Source: Tomocerus qinae
Lineage: Eukaryota > Arthropoda > Collembola > Entomobryomorpha > Tomoceridae
Assembly (NCBI GenBank): GCA_020055645.1
Contig: CM034547.1
Span: 3,038,001 to 3,102,000 of the forward strand
Reading direction: 5' to 3'
Length of the DNA stretch: 64,000 bases
Position numbers and translations under genes: made by a program. The notes below the pieces were generated by a model, which did not search any database, had not been told where the DNA came from, and worked only from the letters and a program-made list of their open reading frames with translations. Below are positions 29,441 through 41,900 of the stretch, piece by piece (within the stretch, counting starts at the first letter, position 1; every line of letters begins with the position of its first letter).

Positions 29441-30374
29441 AGAGTTTCATAAAAAAGGTTGAAATGTAAACTGCCTCATACTTGACCGGATGTGCAAGTC
29501 ATAGAATATCCGACATTGAAGCAATAGACTGATATCAACTTGACATGAGCTAGAGCATAGAGCTTTTTCTCTATGCCAACGCTGATGGTGTCATATTTTT
29601 CATAGTGTTATTGCTTGATCACAGTCAGTAGTAATTCGATCCCATGGTTACTGATGTCCCACCCAAGGGATAGCAGTGCAATACTCGAAATAATATGAGT
29701 GGAAATGCAAATGTGCCTCTACATCCAAATGTAGCCAGTTCATGGCATGAACAAATTCTTGGGTACATTGGATGAAGGTTTTGCAGTGCAGATTGCTGTT
29801 GCTATTGGCTCCCTGTGTTAAATAGCTACATACCATTCAAAATTAGGAACTACCTTGGGAACTTTCCATTTTGTTATTTTGAAGTATTGCACTATTATAC
29901 TGCCCAGCGTCGAATACTGCGATTGTGTGGTTATCTCCAGTTAGTTTTTCGGTTAGTAGGGTTATGGGTTTCGGCTACCGTTTGAAGCATATTTTTATTT
30001 GAATTTTGAAATATTTCAAAATTTTGAATTTCGAAATAAAAGAGGAACAGCCCCCTTAATATCGGGACTGATTATGAATTTCGCGCAAATTTTTGAGTGT
30101 TACTGTAACCAGTTGCTTGCGTTACTATACTTCTCTACACAATAGTATATTATAACATTAGGCGGAGTTATTATGACGTCAGAGTATTTATAATTTCCGT
30201 TTATACAATAGATAGACTATATTTAACACAAAATTGGAAGGGTATTTTTTAATTTGTTTTTACAATGGAGAGTGCATCGAGATTTCAAAATGTGACTTGT
30301 TGATGACAAAAATATAATTCTTAGGGAAAAACAAGATGTCGGACGATAATTTGTGTTACGACCATAGTTTCGGA
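29441..30374. other. Non-coding stretch
   Basis: No supported gene, RNA or repeat; the frames at 29648-29836 and 30223-30408 lack any recognisable features. Confidence 0.4.
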
Positions 30375-30600
30375 TATTCCCATTTCCCAGCAAATTTTGC
30401 TTGGACACTGGGAATTCCCACCAATTTGGGAAATGGAAAATAGTGGGAAATGGGTGTCACCATCTTGCGGAAATAGGGTCTATTTCCCACTTGATTTTTC
30501 TATTTCCCATTTTCCCACCCACTTGGCCTTTTTGTTTCCCACTTTTCCCACTGGGAAATGGGAAATGTCCAACTTCTTTCATTTCCCACTCGAAACCATG
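30375..30600. repeat. TTTCCCAC-rich low-complexity block
   Basis: Seven copies of TTCCCAC or its inverse GTGGGAA lie within about 220 bp, with further TTTCCCATTTTCCC runs. GTGGGAA is also the core of the Su(H)/CSL binding consensus, but most copies lack the preferred pyrimidine before the core, so a simple degenerate repeat is the safer call. Confidence 0.5.
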
Positions 30601-31650
30601 CCCAACTCAAAACTACTCATTTTTCGTAGAGTCTATAATCGGACGTCGGAGAGAATTGTCCAGCTACGGACTCCAACAAAACTCCAAGCTTGTCTAAACA
30701 TTTTCTTGTTCGTTCACAAATTATGTACATAAATTAGGCATGTTTTCTGGGAATTGTTCTGGTAGAAGCTTTATAAGTAATGCAAATATATAATTTTATG
30801 AGGTCAGCGTGCAATTTACATCAGATAGAACGCTATATATTATTGCTTTGCATCTGACTGTAAAAGCGAAGCTTTTGTGTTTATAAACTGATGCTATGAG
30901 AAATTAACGAAATTGATCTTACTTTTGACTCGCAGTCTGTGTACAAAAGGTTTTAACAGGTTACCTTTATTCGTTCGAAAGTTATCGTTCTTACGGACAG
31001 ACAGACATATTCACATTCCCATACAGTGGTTCACACTACTTAATAACCCTCTATGCGTATAACGTCCAAGACGTCCATGGAGAAAACAAAAAAATCAAGT
31101 CATGTAGATTCGTTCAGTAATACAGAAGTTTCAAGGTCGTATGGTTGTGTTATGTAACAATAAAAGTCTTTTGTTGTGGTAGAGTCTCTTAGTAGGAGAA
31201 ACATTGTTAAATCGTCAAGGGCGGACGGATACTTTTTAGCATGCCTGAGGACGCGAGCTTATAGAACCACATAATCCGTCAATTCGTCCGTTTATTGTTA
31301 GTTACACGGAGCGTTGGTATTGCCCATTGCGGAGTTGCACCCGGATACGCTTTTCTGATTGGTTGATATTTTTTGAAATCCAGCCTTCTGATTGGCTATT
31401 GCTATAACGAATATTCTATTTATTGAAAACTTTGAAATAAATGCCATTATGTACCCTATTTATTTCATTTATCTTCAAAAAGTTCGCCTATTTATTTCCG
31501 AGAAATATTTCAACTTCAAGTGCCATGTCAGAATCTTATACATTCACCACTTCGCAATAAGAGTATTTAGTAACCGCGACACAATATACATTAAATATCT
31601 TTTCAGTTATATGAGGGGCAAATTTTTTTTTCTAGTCAGTAATTTTATAA
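30601..31650. other. Intergenic stretch with repeat fragments
   Basis: Holds a TTCGTTCGAAAGTTATCGTT fragment plus GACAGACAGACA (about 30970-31015) and a half-copy of the 34029 hairpin (GTTGGTATTGCCCATTGCGG near 31313). No gene supported. Confidence 0.5.
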
Positions 31651-32772
31651 GGTGATGTATATGTTAACGGTAATAAGTAAATTCAAGCATTAAGCTTAAT
31701 GCCTAAAAATGCCCGACATTAAGCTTAATGCCTAGTCTTTAAGCTTAAAGCCTAGGCATTAAGCCTAATGCCTGAATTTTACTCGGCATTACACTTAATG
31801 CCTGGTCTTATTGCCTGATTTGGGTGGAAATCAATGTAAACAACAAAAACTTAAGTCTAATATACACAGTCGATGTGTATTTATGTAAAATGCAAATGTA
31901 CACGGTTAGGGTTAGTCATTTAAAACAATATGGGATTTTTAAATGTATTTTAATTTCATAAATTTTACTAATATTCTATGTTACCACCTCCTCCATTCGG
32001 ATTTTTCAATAGAGTTGCATTGGAGATGCCAGGATTTCTGATCTAAATGTGAAGAAATGACTCCACGGGATAACGATAGAATTAGGACACAGGCAAATCA
32101 ACTCTAAGTTACCGAGGTAAATTATAATATTAGTGACATGGTAGAGGCGATTTCGTGGGTGATGTTAAGCTAATGATGATGGCACTCCTCATAAGTCATT
32201 GGCCAGGCCTGAGTATGGATAAAGATGACAAATTTTGACAATTGAAATTTTTCCTTTGAGGACACTTTAAATCATGCATTTACGAAACCACACCTCAAGA
32301 CTCAAGACATTGCTGAACTGAAGGTTCGAATTGTCGCCGAGGTTGCATGGATTACTCCAATCATAGCCCTTGGAACTCTTTAACACTCGACTTACTGTGA
32401 AATCCGAATGCAGGAGGTGGTAACATAGATCATTAGTAAAATCTATGAAATTAAAATACATGTAAAAATCCCATATTGTTTTAAATAACTAACCCTAACC
32501 GTGTACATTTGCATTTTACATAAATACACATCGACTGTGTATATTAGACTTAGGTTTTTGTTGTTTACATTGATTTCCACCCAAATCAGGCAATAAGACC
32601 AGGCATTAAGCTTAATGCCGAGTAAAATTCAGGCATTAGTCTTAATGACTAGGCTTTAAGCTTAAAGACAAGGCATTAAGCTTAATGTCGGGCATTTTTA
32701 GGCATTAAGCTTATTGCTTAGGCATTAAGTTTAAAGCCTGAATTTACTTATTACCGTTAACATATACATCAC
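31651..32772. mobile_element. Foldback element with palindromic GCATTAAGCTTAATGC array
   Basis: GTGATGTATATGTTAACGGT near 31653 returns inverted ending near 32772. Arms of about 360 bp (to about 32010 and from about 32405) enclose a spacer of about 400 bp. The outer part of each arm is an array of imperfect 20-22 bp palindromes of the type AGGCATTAAGCTTAATGCCT. The inner part has CGGTTAGGGTTAGTCATTTA and its inverse. No ORF worth calling is present. Confidence 0.88.
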
Positions 32773-33109
32773 ATAATGACATTCTAATTTCAAAATGTGT
32801 AATATTTGTTTCAATCTTTTACTCTAAAAATAATATACCAATTGGCAAAAAATCAGATGAATACAAACACTGTGCTTTGGTAGTAATCTGATCTGAATTG
32901 CCGGTCATTTTGATATTAAATATTAATCTACTTTGCATTTCGGTCCATTTTGATAGTTACTGTCGAAATTATCTTTTCAGATGCATAAATCCAACTTCAT
33001 TGTTCTTATTCGACTAGGGATTGGTTAATATTATTTAAAATGAGACATTATTTTGGGTTTCAATGGTGAGAATTTTAAAGAGGTAACAAATATTTTTTGA
33101 AAAGGGATG

Positions 33110-33416
33110 TACTGTCGAGTTTTTTTAAAATGATAATAATGACCTCAGGTAACCTTTTTGCCACGGATACTTTCTCGAGTACTATATTTCAGATATTCAC
33201 AGCAAATTACATGTAATATCGCATATTTTAGCTTTACATCGGGTTTGGATGACTACAATATTATTGTATACTATCATTTTTTACATGAAAACCATGGAAA
33301 CTAAAATTTAAATCATTGTTTATGTTTACATACTCATGAAAAGATATTTGCTGTGGGCGGAGCAACTTGAGGTTATCAGAGGTCATTATTATCATTTTAA
33401 AAAAACTCGACAGTAT
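33110..33416. mobile_element. MITE of about 305 bp with 35-bp TIRs
   Basis: TACTGTCGAGTTTTTTTAAA at 33110 is matched inverted by TTTAAAAAAACTCGACAGTA at about 33397-33416. The match extends through ATGATAATAATGACCTC, about 36 bp. TA at both outer edges would fit a Tc1/mariner-type target, though this is only suggestive. No coding capacity. Confidence 0.8.
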
Positions 33417-33526
33417 TTATTTCATTAATAAATAACTCCATTGAACAGATAATAAAGTACTTAGTGAACATTGACTCACATTTAGCTATACCAACAAAAC
33501 CTGACAAGTACTTGATGCTGAAGTGT

Positions 33527-33670
33527 CATGCCTTTTTTACCTTTTTTTATAAAAAAGGTAAGAGTAAGTTTTTTTAATGCAGTCCTTTTTGCTTTTTTAT
33601 AAAAAAGCTTTTACTTTTTTTAATGTGGCAGCGTGTCCCATTTACTTCCACTTTAAAAAAAGGTTTTTGT
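33527..33670. repeat. CAGGGAACAAAAAA MITE family, partial copy
   Basis: Contains CCTTTTTTATAAAAAAGGTA, GCAGTCC, and CCCATTTACTTCCACTTTAA in the same order as the copies at 39404 and 48748, but the terminal GGGAACAAAAAA motif is missing. Confidence 0.6.
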
Positions 33671-34028
33671 AAAATATCTTTTTGTTTGCTTAGCTTTGGC
33701 TTTGGCTTTCATTAGCTTTGGTTGAGGGAATATTATGATAGTAGAAGTTAGTAAGGGGTCTTTTCCCTCATTTCCTCTCCTTTTCAGAATAAATTGGCTC
33801 ACTAAAGTATTATTCTACAGTGATTATCTCTATACTATGAACCACTGTAGGGTATACAGTTTTGTGCCGATTTATTCTGAAAAGAAGAGGAGGGATTTTA
33901 AATTAAAATGCGTCATAATTAGCTGGTAGCTTTATAAGGTGATTTTCAAAAAATTTAACTCCGACTCTTGATTCTCTTATTATGAAATAATCAGAAAATA
34001 ATTAAGGAAGTACTTTTAACGGCTACAA
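33671..34028. other. Non-coding stretch
   Basis: Contains a short inverted pair, TTTTCAGAATAAATTGG (33782) and CGATTTATTCTGAAAAG (33868). No gene supported. Confidence 0.4.
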
Positions 34029-34117
34029 GGTTTGGTATTGCCCATTGCGGAATTGCCTGAACTATGACGTCATAGTTCAGGCACTTTCAATTCCTCAATG
34101 GGCAATACTAAACCCTG
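34029..34117. repeat. Hairpin MITE of 89 bp centred on TGACGTCA
   Basis: GGTTTGGTATTGCCCATTGC and its inverse flank the perfect palindrome CCTGAACTATGACGTCATAG-TTCAGG. The centre is a consensus CRE/ATF octamer. A half-copy lies near 31313. Confidence 0.8.
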
Positions 34118-34392
34118 TTGGGAATAACAGTATACCGCATTTATTTGTTGCAAGTGCGAAATAAATCTATTTTGAATTTATTATTCATTGAATTTATTAC
34201 TTTGATAGTTAAAATGATAATTTGTTTATTTTCATAGCCAATACTAATCTACTTTCAATTTCAGTATACATATCGAGTAATTATTAATCTACTCTTGATT
34301 ACTATGAATTAAATAAACATTGGTCCCAATCTAGTCTGTAAGTCCGTAAGCAGCTAACTTTTTAACTTCATAAGCCCGCCATTGTTTTTTGT

Positions 34393-36621
34393 CTAAAATG
34401 GAACTAATGGAAAAGGTGGAAAGTTTGGTCTTTCTATGATGAGGAATTTGGGCAATGGTCTCTCCATTAAAAATGGACGCTGTTGTTGAGCGATCTCTGA
34501 AAATGTTTGAGTGGGCGGAATTTCCCTGAAATTGTCGCCATTAAGGCGAACTAACATTTTGTGATAAGCCTCCATCACTTGTCTTTGGTCACCCCTCCTC
34601 AAATAAGGGGGCTGAATTAAATATCCCGGACTATTTCCTTGGAACCCCAGAGGAGGAGGTAATGGATTATAAATGTTATTTTGACGAACAGTGGTTTGAA
34701 GGTCACCTTCAGGGTTGTAAACAATGGATGGAGGTCTTTGCTGGGTTTTTGAAACATAATTGTAATTTAATGGTTCGATTGTTTTTCGCTGATCATAATA
34801 ATTATAGTTTGGTGGCCTCAGTGCTGGCCGTTGGTCAAAATTAAAATTATTATAATTTTGCGGTCTGAGCGTTGGTTGTTGGTTCAAATAATTGTTGTTA
34901 ACAGGCCTGGGTGTTGTTCGTTGGTCAAAATAATTATAGTTAGGTGGAGTGGGTGTTGGTCTTTGTTGGTCAAATACATTGTTATAAGTAGGAGTTGGAG
35001 TCAATTGTTGGTTTAAATTGTAATTAGAATTGGCAGGAAAGTGTAATTGCTGCTGATAAATTTGTGATTGGAAGGTATTAGTAAATGGTTGCTTTGGCAA
35101 GAAATTATTCAGGAAAGGTCGTTGTTCACCTGGAGGAAGATTGAAATGAAAACCGAGGGGTAACAATGTAGGTTGTTGTCCCACATAGTAGAGGGGGGGC
35201 GCTTTAGGCACAATTCTGTAAGGCTGTTGTTGGGAAGCGGTTGTAGGGAAGGGACGAAATCCATTTGGAGCGGTGTTGGAAAGTGTAACTAAAGGTTGTG
35301 GGAAGGAAAATTGACGTGGTCCATTGAACCCTAAGTAGAATTGCTGGGGACCACCATTGACGGGAAAAACTGGAGTTTTTACTGGGTAATTTGCATTTAA
35401 CTGTATATGGCTGTTCAACAGAGATTGGATATGGGGAGAAAGGAAAGGACGAGGTGAAGGATCATTTTGGATGAAAGAACCAGGTAAAGGACCAGAAGAA
35501 GGATTATTTTGAAAGAAAGGGCCAGAAGAAGGATTATTTTGCAAGAAAGGACCAGATGAAGGATTATTTTGTAAGAAAGGACCAGAAGAAAGATTATTTT
35601 GTAAGAAAGGACCAGAAGAAAGACTATTTTGGATTAAAGATGAGGAGGGACCATTTTGGTTAATGAAAGGAGGCGAAGAAGGACCGTTTTGAATGAAGGG
35701 GGGTGAAGAGGGACTATTTTGATTGAAAAAAGGTGAAGGGCCATTTTGGATGAATGGCAATTCGGGTTGTGACGGGAGTTGGAAATTATTTTGACCGGGA
35801 TTCCTGGGTTTAAGAAGTTGATATCGCCGTTGCAATTCTCCCGGTTTAAATGGTAGCGGGTGAAAATTCCTTAGTGTAATCACTTTGTTTCTGCTGATTG
35901 GGTTTCTTTGTTGCTCCTGCTCGGATTGAGTCTCTTCAAAATTCAAAAATTCTGAAACCTCTGAACCCTGTTGTGGTGCTTGAAATTGAAATCGTACTGG
36001 GTCTGTTTGTCTACGGGATACTGATAAAACAGGCGATATCGGTTTTGGCAGCAGGTGTGAATTATATGGTACTTGAACTTGGCGCTTTTGAAACAGACCT
36101 GCTAAAGAAAAAGATCTGAATTAAAAATATACATTATTAAGTACCAAGTACGTCCATACCTACCTACATAGCACTACTACATGCCACTATCAAAAGGCAT
36201 TTAAATAAAACTGTCGTTACATTTGGCGAAATATCTCTCGAACCAAGGATTTGATTCGAGAGAAATTATCATGATTATCATTATTACCACGATTTACTCT
36301 TAAAGGTCAGAAATGTAAAATTTTAGCAACTTGAGACCATACTGCCGGGTTGGCAAAAAATTGACCTAGTTGTCCACAATATAACGGGTAAGGAAAACAC
36401 TCCCAAAACGGAGTCACTCATTAACTTGGATTACGTGACACTTGAATAAACATGAAATGTGAGCATGTTAAAGGTTGAATTACCCACGACGTCGTTTCTG
36501 TCTGAACTATCCGCGTTTTCCACTGGCTGTATTTGGGCAACTTGGGCCTGAGCCAGGTGATTCCGTCGACTACGCTCCAAAAGTACTAGACCTGAACTCC
36601 TTTCGAAGTTTTCGTGGTTTT
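34393..36621 (-). CDS. Pro/Asn/Gln-rich repetitive protein, 3' exons
   Basis: Two phase-consistent exons on the minus strand, 36621-36484 and 36098-34393 (stop TAG), about 612 residues visible; the 5' end is missing. The first exon encodes a charged stretch (LLERSRRNHLAQAQVAQIQP). The large exon starts LFQKRQVQVPYNS, then has a tandem decapeptide array of the form PFLQNNPSSG (about ten copies, degenerate towards the N-terminal side). A second irregular repeat of about 16 residues follows, built on NYNYFDQRPTPRP, and then a less repetitive tail (LRRGDQRQVMEAYHKMLVRL). No enzyme motif, membrane segment or known domain is seen. The composition resembles secreted or extracellular structural proteins, but no signal peptide can be shown because the first exon was not found. 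I cannot name it. Alternatives are a prion-like or nuclear low-complexity protein. The open 1.7 kb exon with conserved splice phase makes it a real gene. Confidence 0.75.
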
Positions 36622-38911
36622 CTATTGAACAAATTTTTTGACTAATGATAATGTTTTACTTTTATTAATTAAAATTTTTATTACATAAAACTATAATAAT
36701 TTAATTGTACCGGGTGTAGTATAAAGTCGCTCATCGGCAGTCGCCTTACTGTGAAACGAGTGGAGGATAGATATCACCACAAGTGTTTTAAATATTATTT
36801 GATTTGTCACTATATAATTAAACATCGTAGGAAATGGTTTGGTGATAATATTCAATAAACTTTAATCATCACAATCAATCAGTTAAATAATATGGATGAA
36901 AATTATTTATGTTGTCATTTTATACATTGGGGAGTCTATATACATTTGTCAAATACCTCTAAAATGTATTGAAAGTTCGGCTGAATTTTAAATAATTAGA
37001 CCTCTAATGATTACTCTGTAGCTTTACGTCTAAAAAAATAAGATTTTTTTACATGTTTCCTTTCATAAGGTCCAGTTTTGAATAAAATATTAGATCCTAA
37101 TTTTTAAAAACGATTCAGCAGTACAATAAATTGTGTAAATTGAAAAACAGGTTAAATCAAGTTCTGTTCACAAACTGGTCACAAAATTCAAAATACGCAT
37201 AATGCGTCTGTATTTTATTGTTTCAGTTTAAGTTGCGATTCGAGATTGTATACTTATTTGTAGTAAGACGAATTGATGACTAATGGAGGTAAAGGATAGT
37301 ATTTGGTATGGGGATTACTGGTTACGTATTTCGTTATTATAATATTTGTCAGTTCCCTATTTTTTGAGTGGAGAGCCTTTCAGGAGTGGAAAACAGCTAT
37401 AAAAAGCGTCGTGTTTTATTATCTCAATTAATATCTCTGCAAAAAATTTTCCCACCCTTTACTCCAATACCTTCCTCATTATCAAGGCATTCTGTATCCC
37501 AAGCTATGGGCTAATGTTGTTGGTGCAGAGTCTCAGGCTTACTATTGATACATCACAGAGACGGTCTTAATTTCAACAATGTCGTAAAGTATAAATGGGA
37601 ATTATATGGGTAAATAGTAAACAGGAGTAGTAGTAAATATATTATGGGAATAACTAAAGCAGTTGGCGCATTCGTCCACATGAGATATCTCGGTATTTAT
37701 ATTATGCAAAGTGCATTGTGGTCGTAGTTGTTCGGCTAATCATTGAATGGTTAAAATGGTTGGTCGACTGGATGAAACTATATATACCATAATGGCTAAA
37801 TTTGGGAAAGACCTCTTGTGAGGTTATCCCACCTGAAACCGTGTGCAGGAAAATTGATGAAAACGTCTATACATAACAACAATAACATATAATACTAAAT
37901 TGAATGTAAAGCAAGCTTGCAGATTGTAACAACTAGGCTAAGTATATCCACGTCATGTATACACATTACGTGGATGGACTAAGACCGCTATATGTATATT
38001 GGATAAAAGCGTGGGATTCGTAACCAGGAAGGCTATGTTGAATTTCATAATATTATTCTTTGCATTGCAATGTTGGAAAAGCAGAAATATCTGGAGTATT
38101 TTTTGAAATCATGGAAAGGAGTAGGCAACAAACACACCTACACACCTACCTACTCATTAACTGCTACCTAACACTACTGTCTCTACTCTGATGGTGATAG
38201 GTACCAAGTAGGCGCACTATTAAACTCTATATTAAAGAGACCAGTTCCTTTTAACCAGGAGTAAAATACTAATACTTCGAACTGTGAAAAAGGAAAAAGA
38301 GCCATTGGAACCGACACACTTAAGGGTAGAGTGGGTAGTCAAAATGCAGCACGTGGCAGATCCATGTGGGGAAAAGAAAAAATGAAAACGGGTCATGTGG
38401 GTAGAAATTATAACGTCATTGGCGAGTAACATCGGAGTTTTTCAGGGAGATTGAGATGAGGAAAATATTGGGGATAACAAAGATGATGATTTGATGCAGG
38501 CCAAGGAGATTTGTTGCAGACACTGGAAAACATTAACCTTGAAGAATTCAGAAGAAGAAAATTTAGAAGACTAGTAACTGAATGAAGTCGTTAAACATTT
38601 CATTTGGTGTAGCATTGTTCACTTAGGCCATTTTAATAAATATTCGCCTAGAAAATGGTACCCATTTCAATCTTAATTTTAAAATGTTATATCTCTTAAT
38701 TTCGGTTCGTTTGCGGCCTTTCAAGTAATTAGAAAGTAGTGGTGAATAATTGTTGGTAGTGTTTGTTATTTGGTTGTACATCAAGTGAATTTGTACACGG
38801 CTGGGTTTATTGAGCACTTATCGTTATTATAATATTATATAAAATAGCTATATAAATGTTTCCTATTGGCAAAGGACAATAATTAATTAGTAATTGGCTA
38901 ACAATTCTTGG
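36622..38911. other. Intergenic or 5' intron of the repetitive-protein gene
   Basis: AT-rich. The exon at 36484-36621 needs an upstream exon ending in phase 1, which I could not find here. No repeat structure stands out. Confidence 0.4.
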
Positions 38912-41900
38912 CTATTGCTCACAAATAAAAAAAGTCTCAAATGAACAAGGCGTGTCGTTCCACTTCAGTCCTTTCCCGTCTCGGTTCCACAACTCCATGC
39001 AGTGTTCCTCCTCCCCGTTCTCGTATTTAAAGTTATTTGGCTCTCCTAATACAATTCATTTATTATGCATCCTATTTTATGCTATTTGACAGAAATTGAT
39101 GCAGGTAATTCTCTACACTACAAAAACTTTTTATTTCTTGAAGGCATAATTTGGTATAACGTACCTGCATTCCAGTTGGTAAATGTGATTGGTTTTCCAT
39201 TGCCCATCCAGAAAAACGAGCTTTCTTCGCCTTGGTCTGTCCCGCTGATCCAAAAATGTTCATTCCCCATACCTGAAAAATTAATGGAAATAATTTCAAC
39301 CCTTTTGCTGCACAAATTAAAAGTTGACATGTAATAAAACTAGCCCATAAATAAGATTTAAGAATCATTTCGTCATTTTGTGCGTTGTCAACTTCTGAAA
39401 AGTCAGGGAACAAAAAAGTACTACTTTTTTTAAAGCAATCCATTTTACCTTTATCTAAGTAAAATGGATTTCATCTTTTTTGCCTTAAATATTTACATTT
39501 AAAGTGGAAGTACATGGAACACGCTGCTACATCAAAAAAAAGCAAAAAGGACTGCTGTTTTAAAACCTTAATTACTCCTACCTTTTTTATAAAAAAAGAA
39601 AAAGAAGGTCATTTTTTGTTCCCTGTGAAGAATGATCAGCAGCCTTGATTAAATTGCTGCTGTGGGAAATATTAATCGTATGTATGATAATTTGAATACT
39701 TTATAATCAAAAATTTTAAAGTATGATTTAGACCCGCAAACTTTATACACACTGTATGTAGTTATTCACGTTAGTGAATATATAAAATCGCGAAAATAAG
39801 ACTATTACATCGTTGGGGAAAATCTATATTTTGATTTTAACAGATTAACATTTTAATTTTAATAGACCTGCTTCAAGAGGGAATCGTAACACAGACCTTT
39901 GGATTAAAATCTTTTGGGTGCTCACCCTGTCTGTATGTGTATATTGTACTCATTTTCACTCATTCCTGATCAAAATCCATTTCACCTTGTATCTAACTTG
40001 CTACTTTGCTATTGCCGTAAATTGACCGGTCTCTATTCTTCAAAATCATTTATTTGAAATAAATCATGTAATCACGAAATATTTTCTTGTTACTTTCGTT
40101 TTATGTACCCTAAACTTTTTTACTCTGTAAGGCAATTTGAATTTGACGGAATCATTAAAAATTATTGTAATCGTAAATCGTAATAGTGAATACCTTTATT
40201 TTCCTATTCTACAAAATTTTCAAAAAATTAAAATAGTATTACCAATTTCATTGATGTGTTTTTCAATCACCAAATTTTCTTCTTTGGACTCGATGGATGC
40301 CAAGTTCATCCCATGATATCTACAATACTGATGAGACTTGTACCAATTGGCCTGAAATAAAACAATTTATAGCATTCAATTTTCATTTTCAATTGTTAAT
40401 ACTATTTAAACATCATAATATTATATGTTTGATTGAAACACTAAAACTAATTGTTCAACGTTTTACGGAGTTGGAGACGAAAGCAGTTTCCAAGCAAAGG
40501 TGTGAATGAGCTCTTTAAATAGATATTGTCCTATGATATCATAGCCCCCACCGAAATCGATTTCTAAATACAGTACTGAGCTCTTTGGTAGTATTATGCA
40601 AATGAGGTACGTGACATTCTCAATAACCATTTTTACTGAAACTTGATCATTCCGATTGATAATTGATTCCACGAACCACATTATTTTTTCGAAATGGATG
40701 GCTATTAGATATGCTGGGAATGCAAATGAAACAATTAAAAAATCGTGAAAACGAGAATGGGAAAGAATAAACGACTTTTTATGATTTTCGTCACTAAATT
40801 GTGGCCAATCGAGTTGGATCGGCAAAAGGAAAAAGGGAGCCAGGACACAAATGTGCCATGCCAAGAGAATATTTATTACATGATCTCCCTTGCCTTGGCT
40901 TTCACCCTCATCCATCCACTCTTCATGCATTCATTCTCCAATCGTGGACTCGTGTGGGGTACAATTAAAATCGTAAATTACGCAAATACAATTGCCCATT
41001 AAGTTAAATACTTTATGCCTACTAACTTATTTCACTATGGACACTTTACAACTCATAAGACTCATAACTAATTGTCTGTGCATGTCTGCAGCTTCTGAAC
41101 TCAAAATATAGGTAATACTGAGCGTAACATTCAGTGGTATGTTATTATACTATTAAGAGCGCTGACATTTATTTATTAAATACACAGTAGGATACAAATA
41201 CAACAAAAATGGGCCTAAAGCTACAAAAATCAATAAAAGAACACAGAATGATATTATAGTAAACTAGGACCCCAGTACTATTGCTGAATTTCAAAATGAT
41301 TAGGTATATTTACATTGTTTAATTTTGAAATAAGCTAGTTTTCACTTATATTGGACTTCCTTGTTTTATGAAATATGCATTGTTTACGCTCATGTGTATT
41401 GCAACAAAAATCCGGATTTTCTATGGCATAGATAGATACATGCGACATACGTATAAACAGCTTTATTATATAGAGATTCTGAGAAATTTATCTTCTCTCT
41501 GTATACGAATACTTTTTCTGTCTGTCTGTCTGTCTATCCTTCCGGAAATCCCTGTGCACGATAACTTTCGAACGGTTTGAGCTAGGTAGTAGCTTCTTGA
41601 GGTAAAAACGTTTATGAATGTGTTCTGAGAATTTATTTAATTTTTATGCTGATAAGGGCTTTACCCAAAATCCAAGAAAAAATAATTTTTTTGCTCAAAA
41701 CAGCAAAAAAATGTGCTTTCTTGCCCCAACTCTGATGAAGCTTAAATGTATTAAATTTACAAAAAGCTTCCTTTTGCTTTTATGCTAAAAAATCCTAATT
41801 TTGAAAAAAATGTATAAAGCTTGGCAGTTCTTGTTTTAATATTCAAATTTAGCAAGAAAAGTGCAAATGTACTCTGATAATGTAAATTTTGTTTCAGAAA

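Noticed and set aside
34662..35016. Plus-strand frames opposite the repetitive-protein gene
   Set aside because: Antisense shadows of the 1.7 kb coding exon.
39072..39443. 123-codon minus-strand frame over the lectin exon
   Set aside because: It reads the lectin exon in the wrong frame and the neighbouring MITE; the lectin frame at 39165-39272 has the conserved domain residues.
40463..40930. 155-codon minus-strand frame considered as an upstream lectin exon
   Set aside because: Its end does not splice in phase to 40351, while the exon at 43632-43735 does and carries the conserved KYY...FFK sequence.
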